From contig CAMZMU010000107.1 of the NCBI GenBank assembly GCA_947311845.1, forward strand, positions 22,376,359 through 22,440,358: a DNA stretch of 64,000 bases, written 5' to 3'. The notes beneath the pieces are model-generated. The model had not been told where the DNA came from. It did not search any database and worked only from the letters and a program-made list of their open reading frames with translations. Both the position numbers and the translations under genes were made by a program. Below are positions 10,567-22,100 of the stretch, piece by piece; the stretch's first letter is position 1; each line of letters begins with the position of its first letter. The DNA is from Poa pratensis (lineage: Eukaryota > Streptophyta > Magnoliopsida > Poales > Poaceae).

Positions 10567-13319
10567 TGAAAGAGCATATCTTTCATCTTACTTTTGGTGA
10601 ATAAAGATAACATGAATAGAGACCTAATAAGCTGCTATGTTGTCAAGTTTGTCTGTTCCAGGTTCATCAAATAAAGAGGGAGAAAGTTTTCATCAATTCT
10701 GTTTTGGCCAGAGATTTCCGGAGCAAGGCCGGAAATTCCGGGGGCGGAAATTCCGGGGAGCTGACCGGAAATATCCGGGGCACGTGATTTCGGCTAAGTC
10801 TTTAGCAAGGTCTGGTACTGGAGTACCCCAGCTGTTGGCCGGATATTTAGCCGGAGATTTCCGGCCACCCCAGAAATATCCGGTGGTCGACCTGGAAATA
10901 TCTGGCCCTGCCGGAAATATCCGGCACTTAGCCCGGAAATATCCGGCCCTCTGAAGACTGCAACGGACAGATTTTCTGGAGGGGTATTTATACCCCTCCA
11001 CCTACCTCCAGCCAAAGCGCATTCCAGATTCTCTCTCCTCCATTAGTTGAAAGCTTCACCAACCTAGATCTCTCAATCCCTCCAACCAAACTTGTTGATC
11101 TTCGGAGGATTGAAGGAGAAGAGCCCGATCTACATCTTCACCAAGCCGTTCTTCATTTCCCCCTCATTTACTTGAGGGCCCCTTGGCTAGGATTTCCATT
11201 AGGAAAACCTAGCTTCTTGTTGTACTCACTTGTTGTCTTTGTGACAGATTTGTAGTTGTTCGGGAACCCCCAATCCTCTTGTGGGTTGTGCCCCGGATCG
11301 TTGTTGTAAGGGCTCCAGATTCCGCCTTGAAGGATTCCGATAGTGGAAGGTGAACCAAACCTTTGTGGTGCGGTGATACGTCTCAAACGTATCTATAATT
11401 TCTGATGTTCCATGTTGATATTATACCAATTGTTACATGTTTTATATACACTTCATAGCATTTTTATGCATTTTCTGGGACTAACCTATTAACAAGATGC
11501 CACAGTGCCAGTTCCTGTTTTCTGCTGTTTTTGTATTCCAGAAAAGCTAGTCTGGAAATATTCTCGGAATTGAACGAAACTTGGACAGAACCTCCTATTT
11601 TTCCAACACGAAGACGGAGTCCAGAGGAGACATGGAGGGAGGCCACGTGGCGCCCACACCATGGGGCCGCGCGGGCCCACCCCCAACCGCGCCGTGGGTG
11701 GTGTGGGGCCCTCGTGGCTCCGCAGCCGCCGCCCTTTCGCCTATTTATTCCTCCCGACGCAAAAACCCTAGATACCCGAGCCATTATCCACGAAAAGTTC
11801 CAGAGACGCCGCCGCCATCAACCCTAGCTCAGGAGGGTTCAGAAGCTCTTCCCGGCACCCTGCCGGAGAAGGGAATCATCACCGGAGGGCTCTACATCAC
11901 CATGCCTGCCTCCAGAGTGATGCGTGAGTAGTTCATCCTTGGACTACGGGTCCATGGCAGTAGCTAGATGGTTGTCTCTCCACTTTATGCTATCATGTTT
12001 AGATCTTGTGAGCTGCCTATCATGATCAAGATCATCTTATTGTAATGCTACATGTTGTGTTTGCTGGGATCCGATGAATATTGAATACTATGTCAAGTTG
12101 ATTATCAATCTATGTCCTATGTTATTTATGATCTTGCATGCTTTCCGTTACTAGTAGATGCTTTGGCCAAGTAGATGCTTGTAACTCCAAGAGTGAGTAT
12201 TTATGCTAGATAGTGGGTTCATGCCTCCGGTAATCTGGGAGAGTGACAATAACTTCTAAGATTGTGGATGTGCTGTTGCCACTAGGGATAAAATAACCGA
12301 TGCTTAGCTTAAGGGTACGCCGTTAGGTCTAATGCATTTGTTTACTTTACGCACATTACTTAATGCAATTATCCGTTGCTTGCAACTTAATACCAATGGG
12401 GAACCCGGTATGACAACCTGGCGGTGGATTATTAGTCATAGATTTTGTTGGATAACGGTCTATGTATTTTGTCGTAATGCCCACATGAATATCATAGTAA
12501 TCATCATGTCATATATATGCATTGTTATGCGCTCAATATTTTGTCAATTGCCCAGCTGTAATTTGTTCACCCAGCATGTTAGTTATCTGTTATGGAGAGA
12601 CACCACTAGTGAACTGTGGACCCCGGTCCATTCTTTTACACTGATAATACAACCAACTGCAAACACTGTTCCTTTTCATTCTCTGCAATTTACTACTGTT
12701 TTCCACACCATACGTTTAATCCTTTGTTTTCAGCAAGCCGGTGAGATTGACAACCTTACTGTTTCGTTGGGCAAAGTAGTTTGATTGTGTTGTGTGCAGA
12801 TTCCACGTTGGCGTCGGATTCCCTGGTATTGCGCCGTGCCATATTCCGCCACCAACAACCTTCAGAAGTGATTTCTTTCTCCTACTGGTTCGATTAAACC
12901 TTGGTTTCATACTGAGGGAAACTGCTGCTACACTGCTTCATACCTTCCTCTTGGGGTCTCCCAGCGAACGTGTGATCCACGCAATCATGCGGTTCATCGG
13001 AGAATAAGGTGAGGCCTTTGTGGCGGTTGAGTTTTGACCTTCGTGGTAGCTCACACCTCTCCAACGAGACGTACTCCCCTAAAAAGGAGGAACTCGGGAT
13101 TACATCCTTGTCTCCGCGTGCTTTCACTTCGGTTACTTCTATCCTTGTTTACCGTCTTTACTTAGTGTACCTTGCTTAGTTGCTAGCTTGTCATATATGT
13201 AAATTCACCATAGTTGCATATCTAGAGAATTTACCTTTTGTGTCAAGCCTAAATTTAAAAAGTACTAAAATTGAAGTAGCACCTATTCACCCCCCTCTAG
13301 GTGTCATACGATCCTTTCA
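10567..13319 (+). repeat. Second LTR of the copia element, split by an insertion
   Basis: The halves 10567-11373 and 12993-13319 together match the first LTR. They are parted by a 1614-bp insertion (11374-12987) flanked by a duplicated TGCGG (11369-11373 and 12988-12992). The palindrome array is conserved in position but carries several base changes. Confidence 0.92.
11374..12987. mobile_element. Solo LTR of another retrotransposon family
   Basis: It starts TGATACGTCTC and ends GCAATCA, with TGAT/ATCA terminal inversion and a perfect 5-bp target duplication TGCGG. No primer binding site, polypurine tract or coding frame lies inside, as expected for a solo LTR left by recombination between two LTRs. 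The TGATACGTCTC start is common among Triticeae gypsy-type LTRs; I do not name the family. Confidence 0.85.
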
Positions 13320-14330
13320 AAAGGGACTCGCAAATACTTGCTGGGAAAAGAAGCAAGTTTGCAGCAGAAAACCTAAGCAAGATTCTACCATGTCGGGGAT
13401 CAACATCGATAGTCATAAGATCAGATTTATGCATGTTCTCATGCCATACATTTTTTCAAAGCAAGATAAGAACCACTTTAAATTTCTAGCAAAAATCTCA
13501 TTATTTTCTAAAAACATAATAGTGTCATCAGCATACGAATGCAAATGACACCATCATAGACAACTTGAGGTAAAAGCCTCCAATTAAGCCATTACAAGCA
13601 GCTTTACGAAGAATTTTAGAGGGGTCCCCTTGTTTGAGGCATTTGCCAGCTTTAAAGAAGGAACTATTAGTGTCATTGACCCTCAACAAGCAAGCTCTTG
13701 ACCTAGTTTGAAGAAACAATGCCAAACTCTCTAGACTGAAGCATTTCACCCAAAAAGGACCAATCGACTTTATCGTATACTTCTTCATAATTCTAATTTA
13801 AGAACAAGCGCGCTATACCCCCTAGAGTGAGCTACATGAATAATTCATGTGCAGCCACCACACTCTCCACGATGAAACGCCCTTTAATATAGGCATATTG
13901 GTTTTTCGCAATTCTATTGCCAATAGGAGAAATCCTATTAGTAATAGCTTTGGATATGATCTTAAGGCTGCAATTACTTAAGCTAATGGGTCTAAATTTC
14001 CTCATTCCCTCGCATCAGGTTCCTTATAAATAAGAGTAATAATAGCATAATTCAACCTGGCAACATTCAAAGTTCCAGCTTCAAAGTCTCTAACCAAACC
14101 CATAAAGTCTAACTTAATCAGGTCCCAAAACCTTTGATAAACAGAAAAGAAAAACCATCAGGATATTTGTCGGAAGTAACCATAACCTCTGTATCCCAGA
14201 AATGTTCACCCAAGGATATGCTGATTATATCCTCCTTTGCACAGATATTTTAATAAAAATTTGAGGAAGTTGCCAACATCTAACTGTTAGCCTCCACTGG
14301 ACCAGATGGGCTATTTAGGACAACTATCTT
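13320..14330 (-). mobile_element. Degenerate LINE reverse-transcriptase fragment, antisense
   Basis: Read on the minus strand the segment carries pieces of a plant L1-type reverse transcriptase in several frames. The clearest is the VNDTNSSFFKAG and KQGDPS region at about 13600-13690, which corresponds to the conserved LRQGDPLSP block. Further blocks lie towards 14270. Frames are broken throughout. The copia element seems to have landed inside it. Confidence 0.65.
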
Positions 14331-15279
14331 CTTTTTTCCTTCTTCTTCGGAGAAACAAAATGACTAAAAAGTAATTAAACACATAAGGTACACATTTTGA
14401 ATTTGATAAATGAATTGTACCTAGACACTGGTGCATTTGGACGCCTAGTAGCACCTATGAACGAGCGGTAACATTCGATGCATTGCTGAAAGTTGTACAA
14501 ACTCTTGTAGGCATGCGCAATCATAGTTGAAAAATATCAAATGGTCTTGATGCATAGTCATCTCAACTTTGTTCTTCATTCATCCATTCCAATGTGACTC
14601 TCTTTCTCACCTGACACTACCCGTCGCGTGAAACATATTGAATGCCTCCATCAACTCATCCTTCTCACCTGACCCCTACTCGACAACCGGATCCATGCCG
14701 TCAAACACATCGTTAGACGGCTTCTCGTGGCCGAGTTGTTTCGCCCGAGCGATCTCAGCTGGGAGCACCGACCTTATAATTGACTTTGTGCGTTCCCCTC
14801 TCTCTCGAAATAGGCTTTCGCCCCGCTTTATAAATAAAGCCACACAGTCAAAATGATACAAAGTGATGATAAAACCCTCTTACAAAGCAGATCAAAGATA
14901 AACAAGATTACAGGAGTAGCCACACACTGCAGAAACACCCAAACTACTAACTAGGGATGTCACCGCGCCTCCTTGTGAAACCACCGGACTACGTCGCACC
15001 GCACCCACCAAGTCATGCGTTCTCCTCATGCGAGGACGATGACAATGTTGACGCGCGCGAGATGTCACCCTTGCCGCTGCCGCTTTGGCAGGGAGGGATG
15101 GGCCGACACCAACATCCTTCTTGCCACTCCACGTTCTCCAACGTAACATTTAGCGAATCGCAAACAATTCTAAGTGATATATGGAAGCAAATCCAATCCA
15201 ACATGCAAACTAATCCTAGTGGGCATTACTCTTCTCTCCCGAGTTCATCGTGTTTGCCTCAGACCCAGATGGTGAGAGG
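14331..15279. other. Intergenic, no gene seen
   Basis: Mixed sequence with no convincing open frame. Around 14815-14900 a stretch including CGCCCCGCTTTATAAATAAAGC resembles the antisense 3' end of a common grass non-LTR retroelement. Confidence 0.4.
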
Positions 15280-15517
15280 TATACCTGGCCATGGGCAGGC
15301 CGACCCGACGCGATCCGGCCCGAAAATCCCGGGCCAGGCTGGGCTCGGGCCTGAATATCGGGCCTGACAGTCAGGTCAGGCCGGGACTGGGATTAACGAA
15401 AACGCAAATTCAGCTAGGATCGGGTCGGGCCTAGTTGGGTTTTTGGCGGGCTCAGGCCCGATTCTTGTGGGCTCAGGCCTGGATTTCCCGGCCCGGCCCA
15501 AGAAATGCCCAGGTATA
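15280..15517. mobile_element. hAT-type MITE upstream of GPX
   Basis: The ends are inverted (TATACCTGG... and ...CCAGGTATA) and the flanks carry an 8-bp duplication with one mismatch (GTGAGAGG 15272-15279, GCGAGAGG 15518-15525). An 8-bp duplication fits the hAT superfamily. The interior is GC-rich with many GGCCC/GGGCC motifs and no coding frame. It ends about 360 bp before the GPX start codon. Confidence 0.75.
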
Positions 15518-15851
15518 GCGAGAGGTCAAAGGAAAATGCAAGATGCACTCTCCGCGTCGAGTAGTTTTGCGGGTACACATCGCTCCTGGCAGAGGCACTG
15601 CTGCGAGATGACGCGTGGTTTCTCCGAGAAGACGAGGGCGACCGTCGAATGTCTATCGGGCGGCAGTAGGGCCCCGAGCCCCCGAGCGTCGACCAGACCG
15701 GGATTCTGTTCATACGTGGCGAACCAGCGACGGTGAACGTGGCTAGAGGCAAGCCCCAGCTGTGGCGCACGTCAGTGCGCAAGCGAACGGGCACCGCGTC
15801 TCGCCGCAAGTCGAAACAGCAGATTTCGTGCACTCACACCCACGATTTCTC

Positions 15852-15858
15852 TATAAAA
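15852..15858 (+). promoter_or_regulatory. TATA box of the GPX gene
   Basis: TATAAAA lies only 29 bases before the first ATG (15881). Usual TATA-to-start spacing would put transcription start at or just after that ATG. Confidence 0.6.
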
Positions 15859-15880
15859 CACGGCCTCCGATCCCCCAACA

Positions 15881-18036
15881 ATGCCGTCTCGCCCGGCTCC
15901 GTTCATCTCCCGCCTCCGCCTCCTGAGAAGCGCCGTCGTCTCCCCCGTCTCCGCGCTGCTCCCCTACAGCCGCCCGCGCCTCGCTATCCCCGTGCCCCGC
16001 GCCCCCGCCTTCGTCGCTGCCTCGCCGCCGGTCCGCTCCCCGGCCGCCACCCGATTCGCGCAGTTCAGCATGGCCGCCGCCGCCTCCTCCGCCTCTTCCG
16101 TCCACGACTTCACCGTCAAGGTTTGCCGGCCTCATGCCCCCTTCAAATCTTCAATCCAATTCTTGCACCCAAGCCCCTGCGGATTTTCAGTATCTGCACT
16201 TGCACATGTACCCGGTCCCTGATCCCGCTGTTATTCACACCCATGTGTAGTTCTTAACCAAGAGTCTCTAGTTGGTGTGTTTCTTTTTTCATGCGCGGAG
16301 ATTGATTTACTGTGCGGAACTGCGAACTGTGAAACTAAGAACGGTTCATTTTGTGCCTGCAGGATGCAAGTGGGAAAGATGTCGACCTGAGCACCTACAA
16401 GGGGAAGGTTCTCCTCATCGTCAATGTCGCATCCCAGTGGTACGAAATTACTACTGGTCCTTCGCATCTGCTGTCTATCTTTTTTCTTCAATTTGTTCTT
16501 TTTTCTTCAATTTGTTCATTTCTTTCGAAAATTATTTAGAAAGCGTCACGTAGTTCTCTATTTTACGCCGAAATGATCCATGTTCTATGGCGTCGTAGGA
16601 CTCTAATCTAATGTTGGTGGTATTCTCATATCATCTGGTACCACTCATTTGGTTGCAATAAATATGTCGATTGATGCAGAGGCTGGGGCTGATCCCCTTT
16701 TTGAGAAAAAGTTTAGTGTGATGCCGTGTACATTTTAAATTGACCATTCCATTTAGTATATTACAAAACTAGCAAATGAGAATTTACAATTTATTTGTTC
16801 TTGATTGATATGCAATTTAAACACATTCAAGTTTAAGTTACCATCTATATGGCTGAGTAAAGACTGTATATCGTACAACTAAAACATTGGAATAGTGTTC
16901 TGCTAAATATCCACCCTCATAAAAGTAGTCTATGGTTCTTTAGGATCAGCATTTGCATAGAGAAAATCACGCTGATCAGCAAAGATGACTGCAGTTTGAT
17001 GACTGGACTTTCTGTGCAGATTAAGTGTCATGACATTGATTCGTTTGCCTGTTGTATTTTATTGTCCAAGTGTTGGGTGATGTAAGTCCGTAGAGGATGA
17101 CCATTTTGTTAAATTAACAAAGCTAGTTGTTGCCTGTATCTACTGCAGTGGTTTGACCAATTCCAACTACACGGAACTGAGCCAGTTGTACGAGAAGTAC
17201 AAGGACCAGGGTGAGTATTCAAAGTATTACTTTGTTTGTTCCTTCACTAAGGAATGTCTCTTTTGTCTATCTGCATATGGATTAGTTCCTTTATTTGTAC
17301 TTAATGATGGATAACACGCTGTGTCAACAGGTTTTGAGATCCTTGCTTTCCCATGCAACCAGTTTGGTGGGCAGGAACCTGGCACTAATGAGGAGATTGT
17401 TCAGTTTGCTTGCACTCGCTTCAAGGCTGAGTATCCAATTTTCGACAAGGTAAATTTGTGCACAATACTCCTTCCTTTTTTGTGTGTGTTTTAGGCTGAA
17501 ATAAACGATTATCAGCTTGAGTACACTATACCTGCATCCATGAACAGTCCTGATCATTTGACTGATGAAACCCAGTTCACATATGTTCTCTATTTTGTAT
17601 GCAGCCTGATATAAATTCTGAATTGACTGTTGGTTATCAGACAATCTTGTAGCTACTAACTTTGTCTGGAAATGGCAACTGTTTTTTTTACATACTAGAA
17701 TCCATCAAAGAGGCAAGCAGCTAATGTGTCCTAAATTAACTTCCATTGTCTGTTAGGTTGATGTCAATGGTAACGATGTTGCACCTATCTACAAGTTTCT
17801 GAAGACCAGCAAAGGCAGTATCTTCGGAGACAACATCAAGTGGAACTTCGCCAAGTTTTTGGTTGACAAGGAGGGGCGTGTAGTGGACCGCTACGCACCG
17901 ACCACTTCCCCACTCAGCATCGAGGTAAGTTGCAACAGCGTAATATGTGCTCCGTTTCATCAAGCTTCTGGTCTTTAGTGCTCACTGTTGTGCATCTCTG
18001 CAGAAGGACCTCAAGAAGCTTCTTGCGAGTTCTTAA
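15881..18036 (+). CDS. GPX: Glutathione peroxidase, PHGPX type (thioredoxin-dependent lipid hydroperoxidase)
   Basis: Six exons join in frame: 15881-16120, 16363-16439, 17149-17210, 17331-17449, 17757-17924, 18004-18036, giving 232 residues. Plant enzymes of this family reduce lipid and hydrogen peroxides, mainly using thioredoxin. Seen directly: peroxidatic Cys106 in NVASQCGLTN (its codon is split by intron 2), the FPCNQFGG block with Gln137, Cys154 in FACTRF (the resolving cysteine of plant GPX) and Trp195 in IKWNF. Residues 1-63 are rich in Arg, Ser, Ala and Pro with no acidic residue, like a plastid or mitochondrial transit peptide. A second in-frame ATG (16070, Met64) in strong context would give a 169-residue cytosolic form. 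The stop is followed by an AT-rich 3' region. The [16 protein letters not shown] ending is typical. Confidence 0.93.
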
Positions 18037-18874
18037 ATCTTACTGCTGGATCGATGGACTGGATGCATTGGTGCACTGTGTGGATCACCTGAAGCTTCAA
18101 TAATGCTGTAATAATGGCTGTGCTTGGAACTGGGCCAACTGGCTATGTTGTAGTATATGTGCTCAGTTACCTTGTGCAGCCCAACCTCAGTAGTATATGA
18201 CCTGTAATTGATTTGGTGAAATGCATTACTTCTGTTTAAGTGTTATCTCCTGAAATTTTGTGTTGTTTGTGCGAGATCCCCAAGCAAGCTTTGAATGTCA
18301 TGATGTTTGTGGGTTCTTCTGTGGTGCGTTCATTGAGAAGTTTTCTGTAGCTTGTATGTCGGTGCGGCTTAAGCTGCAGGCCAAGTTGCGGTCACGCTGA
18401 CAGAATGGCATATCTCAGACCTACCTGAAAAACACAGAGAGCAAATGTTTCTCAACACCCCAATGCTCAGTTTCAGACACTAAAGTGATCAGGAAATCAT
18501 CGTTTCAAGGCCACAAATATCCCACATCTTTCAGTTGGGTCTTTTGGATCTTCCATGCATCATCAAGTTCAGGGTTCAGCCAAATTATCTATTCAGCATT
18601 TCAGCCTCTGCCAGACTGCCACGCTCGCTTGCCCCCAGCCAAGTGCCAACCACCCTACCCTCACGGCTTCCCGGCCGGCGGCGGTTGGCAGTCTCCATTG
18701 CTGCTGCTCTGGTACAGCACTTCTGCCATCATCTCCAATCCACTCACTCATTGGCTGCCTCATCATCATCACCATCCTTTCCACGCAGATTCCGCAACTC
18801 AACCGAGCATTCGGAATCCATCTCGAAATAAACAAGCAAATCCGTTTGGAAAAGTGTAAAGGAGAAGCCACCTA
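18037..18874. other. GPX to TPP2 intergenic region
   Basis: It holds the GPX 3' untranslated region (AATAAT signals near 18098) and the TPP2 promoter side. No separate gene or clear TATA box is supported. Confidence 0.4.
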
Positions 18875-19147
18875 ATGTGGCTCGGGAGCGCGCTACATAA
18901 ACCAGTCGCCCACCACCAGCGTGCCCTCCTCCTCAGAGTCTCCGCCTCCTCCTCCTGTTCCTCCAACCCCGCAGCGCCCCCACCGTCGCTGCTGGTCGGG
19001 CCCGAGGCCCGAGCCCTAGCCCCGGCGTCGCGGCCACCGCGATGCCTTCTTCGAACTCCGCGCCGACGACGCCCGCCGAGGAGACGCCCGCCGCCGCCGC
19101 CGCCAGTGGGTTCCGCCTCACCGAGGCCGCGTTCCTCGAGTCGCTGA
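18875..19147 (+). other. Upstream overlapping ORF with transit-peptide-like start
   Basis: A 90-codon frame starts at ATG 18875 and overlaps the TPP2 start in another register. Its first 55 or so residues (RALLLRVSASSSCSS and so on) are Arg/Ser/Ala/Leu-rich and poor in acids, like an organelle transit peptide. One added base between 18875 and 19042 would fuse it to TPP2. Confidence 0.4.
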
Positions 19148-22100
19148 TGCCGAAGAAGGAGACCGGCGTCGACCGCTTCCTCGCCGCGCACCCGGAGTAC
19201 GACGGCCGCGGCGCGCTCATCGCCATCTTCGGTCAGTACCCTTCCCTCCTCCGACTACTCGATACACCTGCCACTGGCCGTAGTTGACCTTCCGCTGGAG
19301 ACCGGGTTTCGCTGAGGCGGTCCCATCGGCTGTTCGGTTGGATCTCCAGGCGGTAGTTTTTGATCTGACAGTGGTTGAACTGCGCCCCAGTTCTGATATG
19401 GTATGTCGTCCACTCAGAGTGGAGTTCACTCAGTCCAACAATCACTGCCAGCTGCGCAGACCACTGTAAATTCGATGCTCGCAGTTTAAGCCCATGTATG
19501 CAATGCTTGTCCGGATGTGGTTGATCGATGTATGTAAGGGCTAATTTACTTATATGTGACGTGATTCGGTGTTTATATGGTCTTAGTTACAGCTTTCACG
19601 GGGTGACTTCACTTGCTTGTTGCATGGTTTGTACTATTGTTATTGTAGCAGCATTTTGTTGGTTCGCGTGACTGTGATTTATCATTTAACATCTTCCTAG
19701 ATAGTTCCTAGTTAAAGGACAATGCGTAGTCCCTCTTCTCACTAAAGAAACACAGCCAATTTCGTTTGACAAAAACAATGTGCTCCTGCGAGTAGTCGTG
19801 TATGTAAGATTTGAGATAAACATGCCCTGAAAGCTCATGACTAAGAGGTTATTATAAGGACACAACTGGAGTAGATAATGCTGGGAAGGTTTCTCGTTTG
19901 GGGAAGACCGGTTACAGGTTACATGGGTATAGATCGAGTCTTGGGTGAACTGTGATGGGTCGGACTCTGGCATGCAATTGTGTATATTTAATAGGGATCT
20001 TATGCTGATGTTACTTGTATGTGTGATAGATTCTGGAGTTGATCCGGCCGCGGCTGGATTGCAGACGACTTCTGACGGGAAACCCAAGATCCTTGATGTT
20101 ATTGATTGGTACTTAGACACTTCCAGAAACTGCAAACTGCTCTATTTATTTACCAGCTTCTCTTCAATGATGTATTTACCAACGAGTATGCTCTTAAATG
20201 TAGCACGGGTAGTGGTGATGTTGACACGTCCAAAGTGGTGAAAGCTGATGCTGAAGGTGGTATAGTTGGCGCTTCAGGTTGGTCATGCTTTGAGTTGCTT
20301 TGTTGTTTGTTTACCTTTTTTGAGAAATTGATGTTTATATTACTGATCTAATGGGATAGAATTATAAGGTCAACATTTATTTATGTTAATTAGCAAAATG
20401 TGCTAAAACTGAAAATCAGTTTTTTCGTTGTAACGATAGTAGGCACCTGTAAGTTGTAATGTTTCTTTTTCAATGCTCTTCAACTTTAGCATCTACATAT
20501 TGATTGTAAATCTATTGGTATTTGAGGTACCATATACCAATTGTATTTTGACTGTAAATTGTGCATGGTCTTTTCTGGAAGGTGACATCCTGCCCGATTC
20601 CCTGATATGCTAAATCTGTTTACACCAGGAACTCGTTTGATTGTAAACCCCTCATGGAAGAACCCTTCTCAAGAGTGGCGTGTTGGCTATAAATTAGTAT
20701 ATGAACTCTTTACGGACACACTTATCTCTCGATTGAAGGTAAATTCGATATTTAATGCCTGCATTCTGAAGTTTCTATATCACACTGAGTATTTAATGAA
20801 GAATCTACTCACTATGACTTCAGAAGGAAAGAAAAAAGAAATGGGATGAAGAAAACCAAGAAGCAATATCCGGAGCTCTGAACCAGCTAAATGAATTTGA
20901 AAAGGTTTGGAGTGACCTTTTTTAGTGCGTTTAGATTCATTCTGGTTACACTTTTGGTTCTCCTTCGCATGTACGGACTACACTCTGCACAGTTGCTATT
21001 GTCAAGCATTGTGAATTTGTGTTGGTGGAAGATAATAAGTGGTTCACCTAGGAGATACATAAACCCATTTATTAATTGAAAATTTCCTATGTATTTCTAA
21101 TATTGAGTCAATATTTGAGCTAATATGGATACTACTGGCCTTCGACTCTGCTTTTATGAGATTGATTAAACAACTTTTTAAATGAGCGGCTAACCTGCGC
21201 TAAAAATGATCGCAGAAACACAGTAAGTCTGATGATGCCAAACTGAAAAAGGCTAAAGAAGACCTGCAAGATAGACTTGAGTGTCTGAGGAAACAAGCAG
21301 ATGTAAGAAAGCAAACATATCGCTCTGGAAATTTTAACCGATTTCAGCTTCTGTGGACGTCTTATTTCTATTTCTGCAGGGTTATGATGACAGGGGACCT
21401 GTGATTGATGTTGTTGTATGGCATGATGGTGATGTGTGGAGGGTTGCAGTTGATACTCAGGAGCTTGAGGGTAACAAAGATTGCGGGAAACTAGCAGATT
21501 TTGTTCCGTTGACAAACTACAGGTATGGTCGATCTTGTGGTGTTGATGTTGTAAAGTAGACGATATAATCCGTTGCACACACAGTTCGTTGCTCCTTTCT
21601 AGTCCTGGAAAGGTATTTTATTTTCTTGTTTCCTAATTGAATGTGCCGTGTTCACATGTATACTTCATGTGCTGAAAGTGGTAATTGTTTCAAAGCCTTA
21701 ATCAAAGAAGTCACCTTGTCTATGTTACGTGCACAAATATAGGATTAGGCAATATTCAAATAATTGTGAATAGTGCTCTTTAGATGGGAAGACGAGTTAT
21801 TTATACGAGGAAGAGATAAGGTTAGAGAGGGAGATTGAGTCTGTATCGTTTTGATTATGTGATACAAAATTATAACCATAAGTACTTCTGAATACGACTC
21901 CAATGACATCAATTTATGTCACATAAAATATATAACAGATAGAGTAATTATTGGTCAGAGGCTTCCTAATGAACCTTATATTTCGGGACGCAATGAGTTA
22001 GCAATAAGACAGTGATTAAATATGAGATGATCTATTACCAAATCTGTGAATATAATATACCAGACATGTTTTCACTTGTACCTGAAGCAGTATCCGTATA

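Larger units (their letters stand above)
684..13319 (+). mobile_element. Ty1-copia LTR retrotransposon with an extra 3' ORF
   Basis: The order is LTR, methionine-tRNA-type primer binding site, gag, protease, integrase, reverse transcriptase, RNase H, spacer, extra ORF, polypurine tract, LTR. Integrase before reverse transcriptase defines Ty1-copia (Pseudoviridae). The extra ORF after pol recalls the SIRE/Maximus-type lineage, which is an inference from layout only. gag-pol is broken by several frameshifts, so the copy is not autonomous. Comparing the two LTRs by eye gives about 29 substitutions over about 1.13 kb (roughly 2.5%). At the grass LTR rate usually used (1.3e-8 per site per year) that is about one million years, if these two LTRs are a true pair. 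The right flank is an antisense LINE relic. Confidence 0.92.

Noticed and set aside
11581..11931. 116-codon frame in the solo LTR
   Set aside because: Lies inside an LTR with no retroelement or host domain.
21132..21578. 148-codon minus-strand frame across TPP2 exons 6-7
   Set aside because: Covers exon and intron alike; antisense shadow of TPP2.
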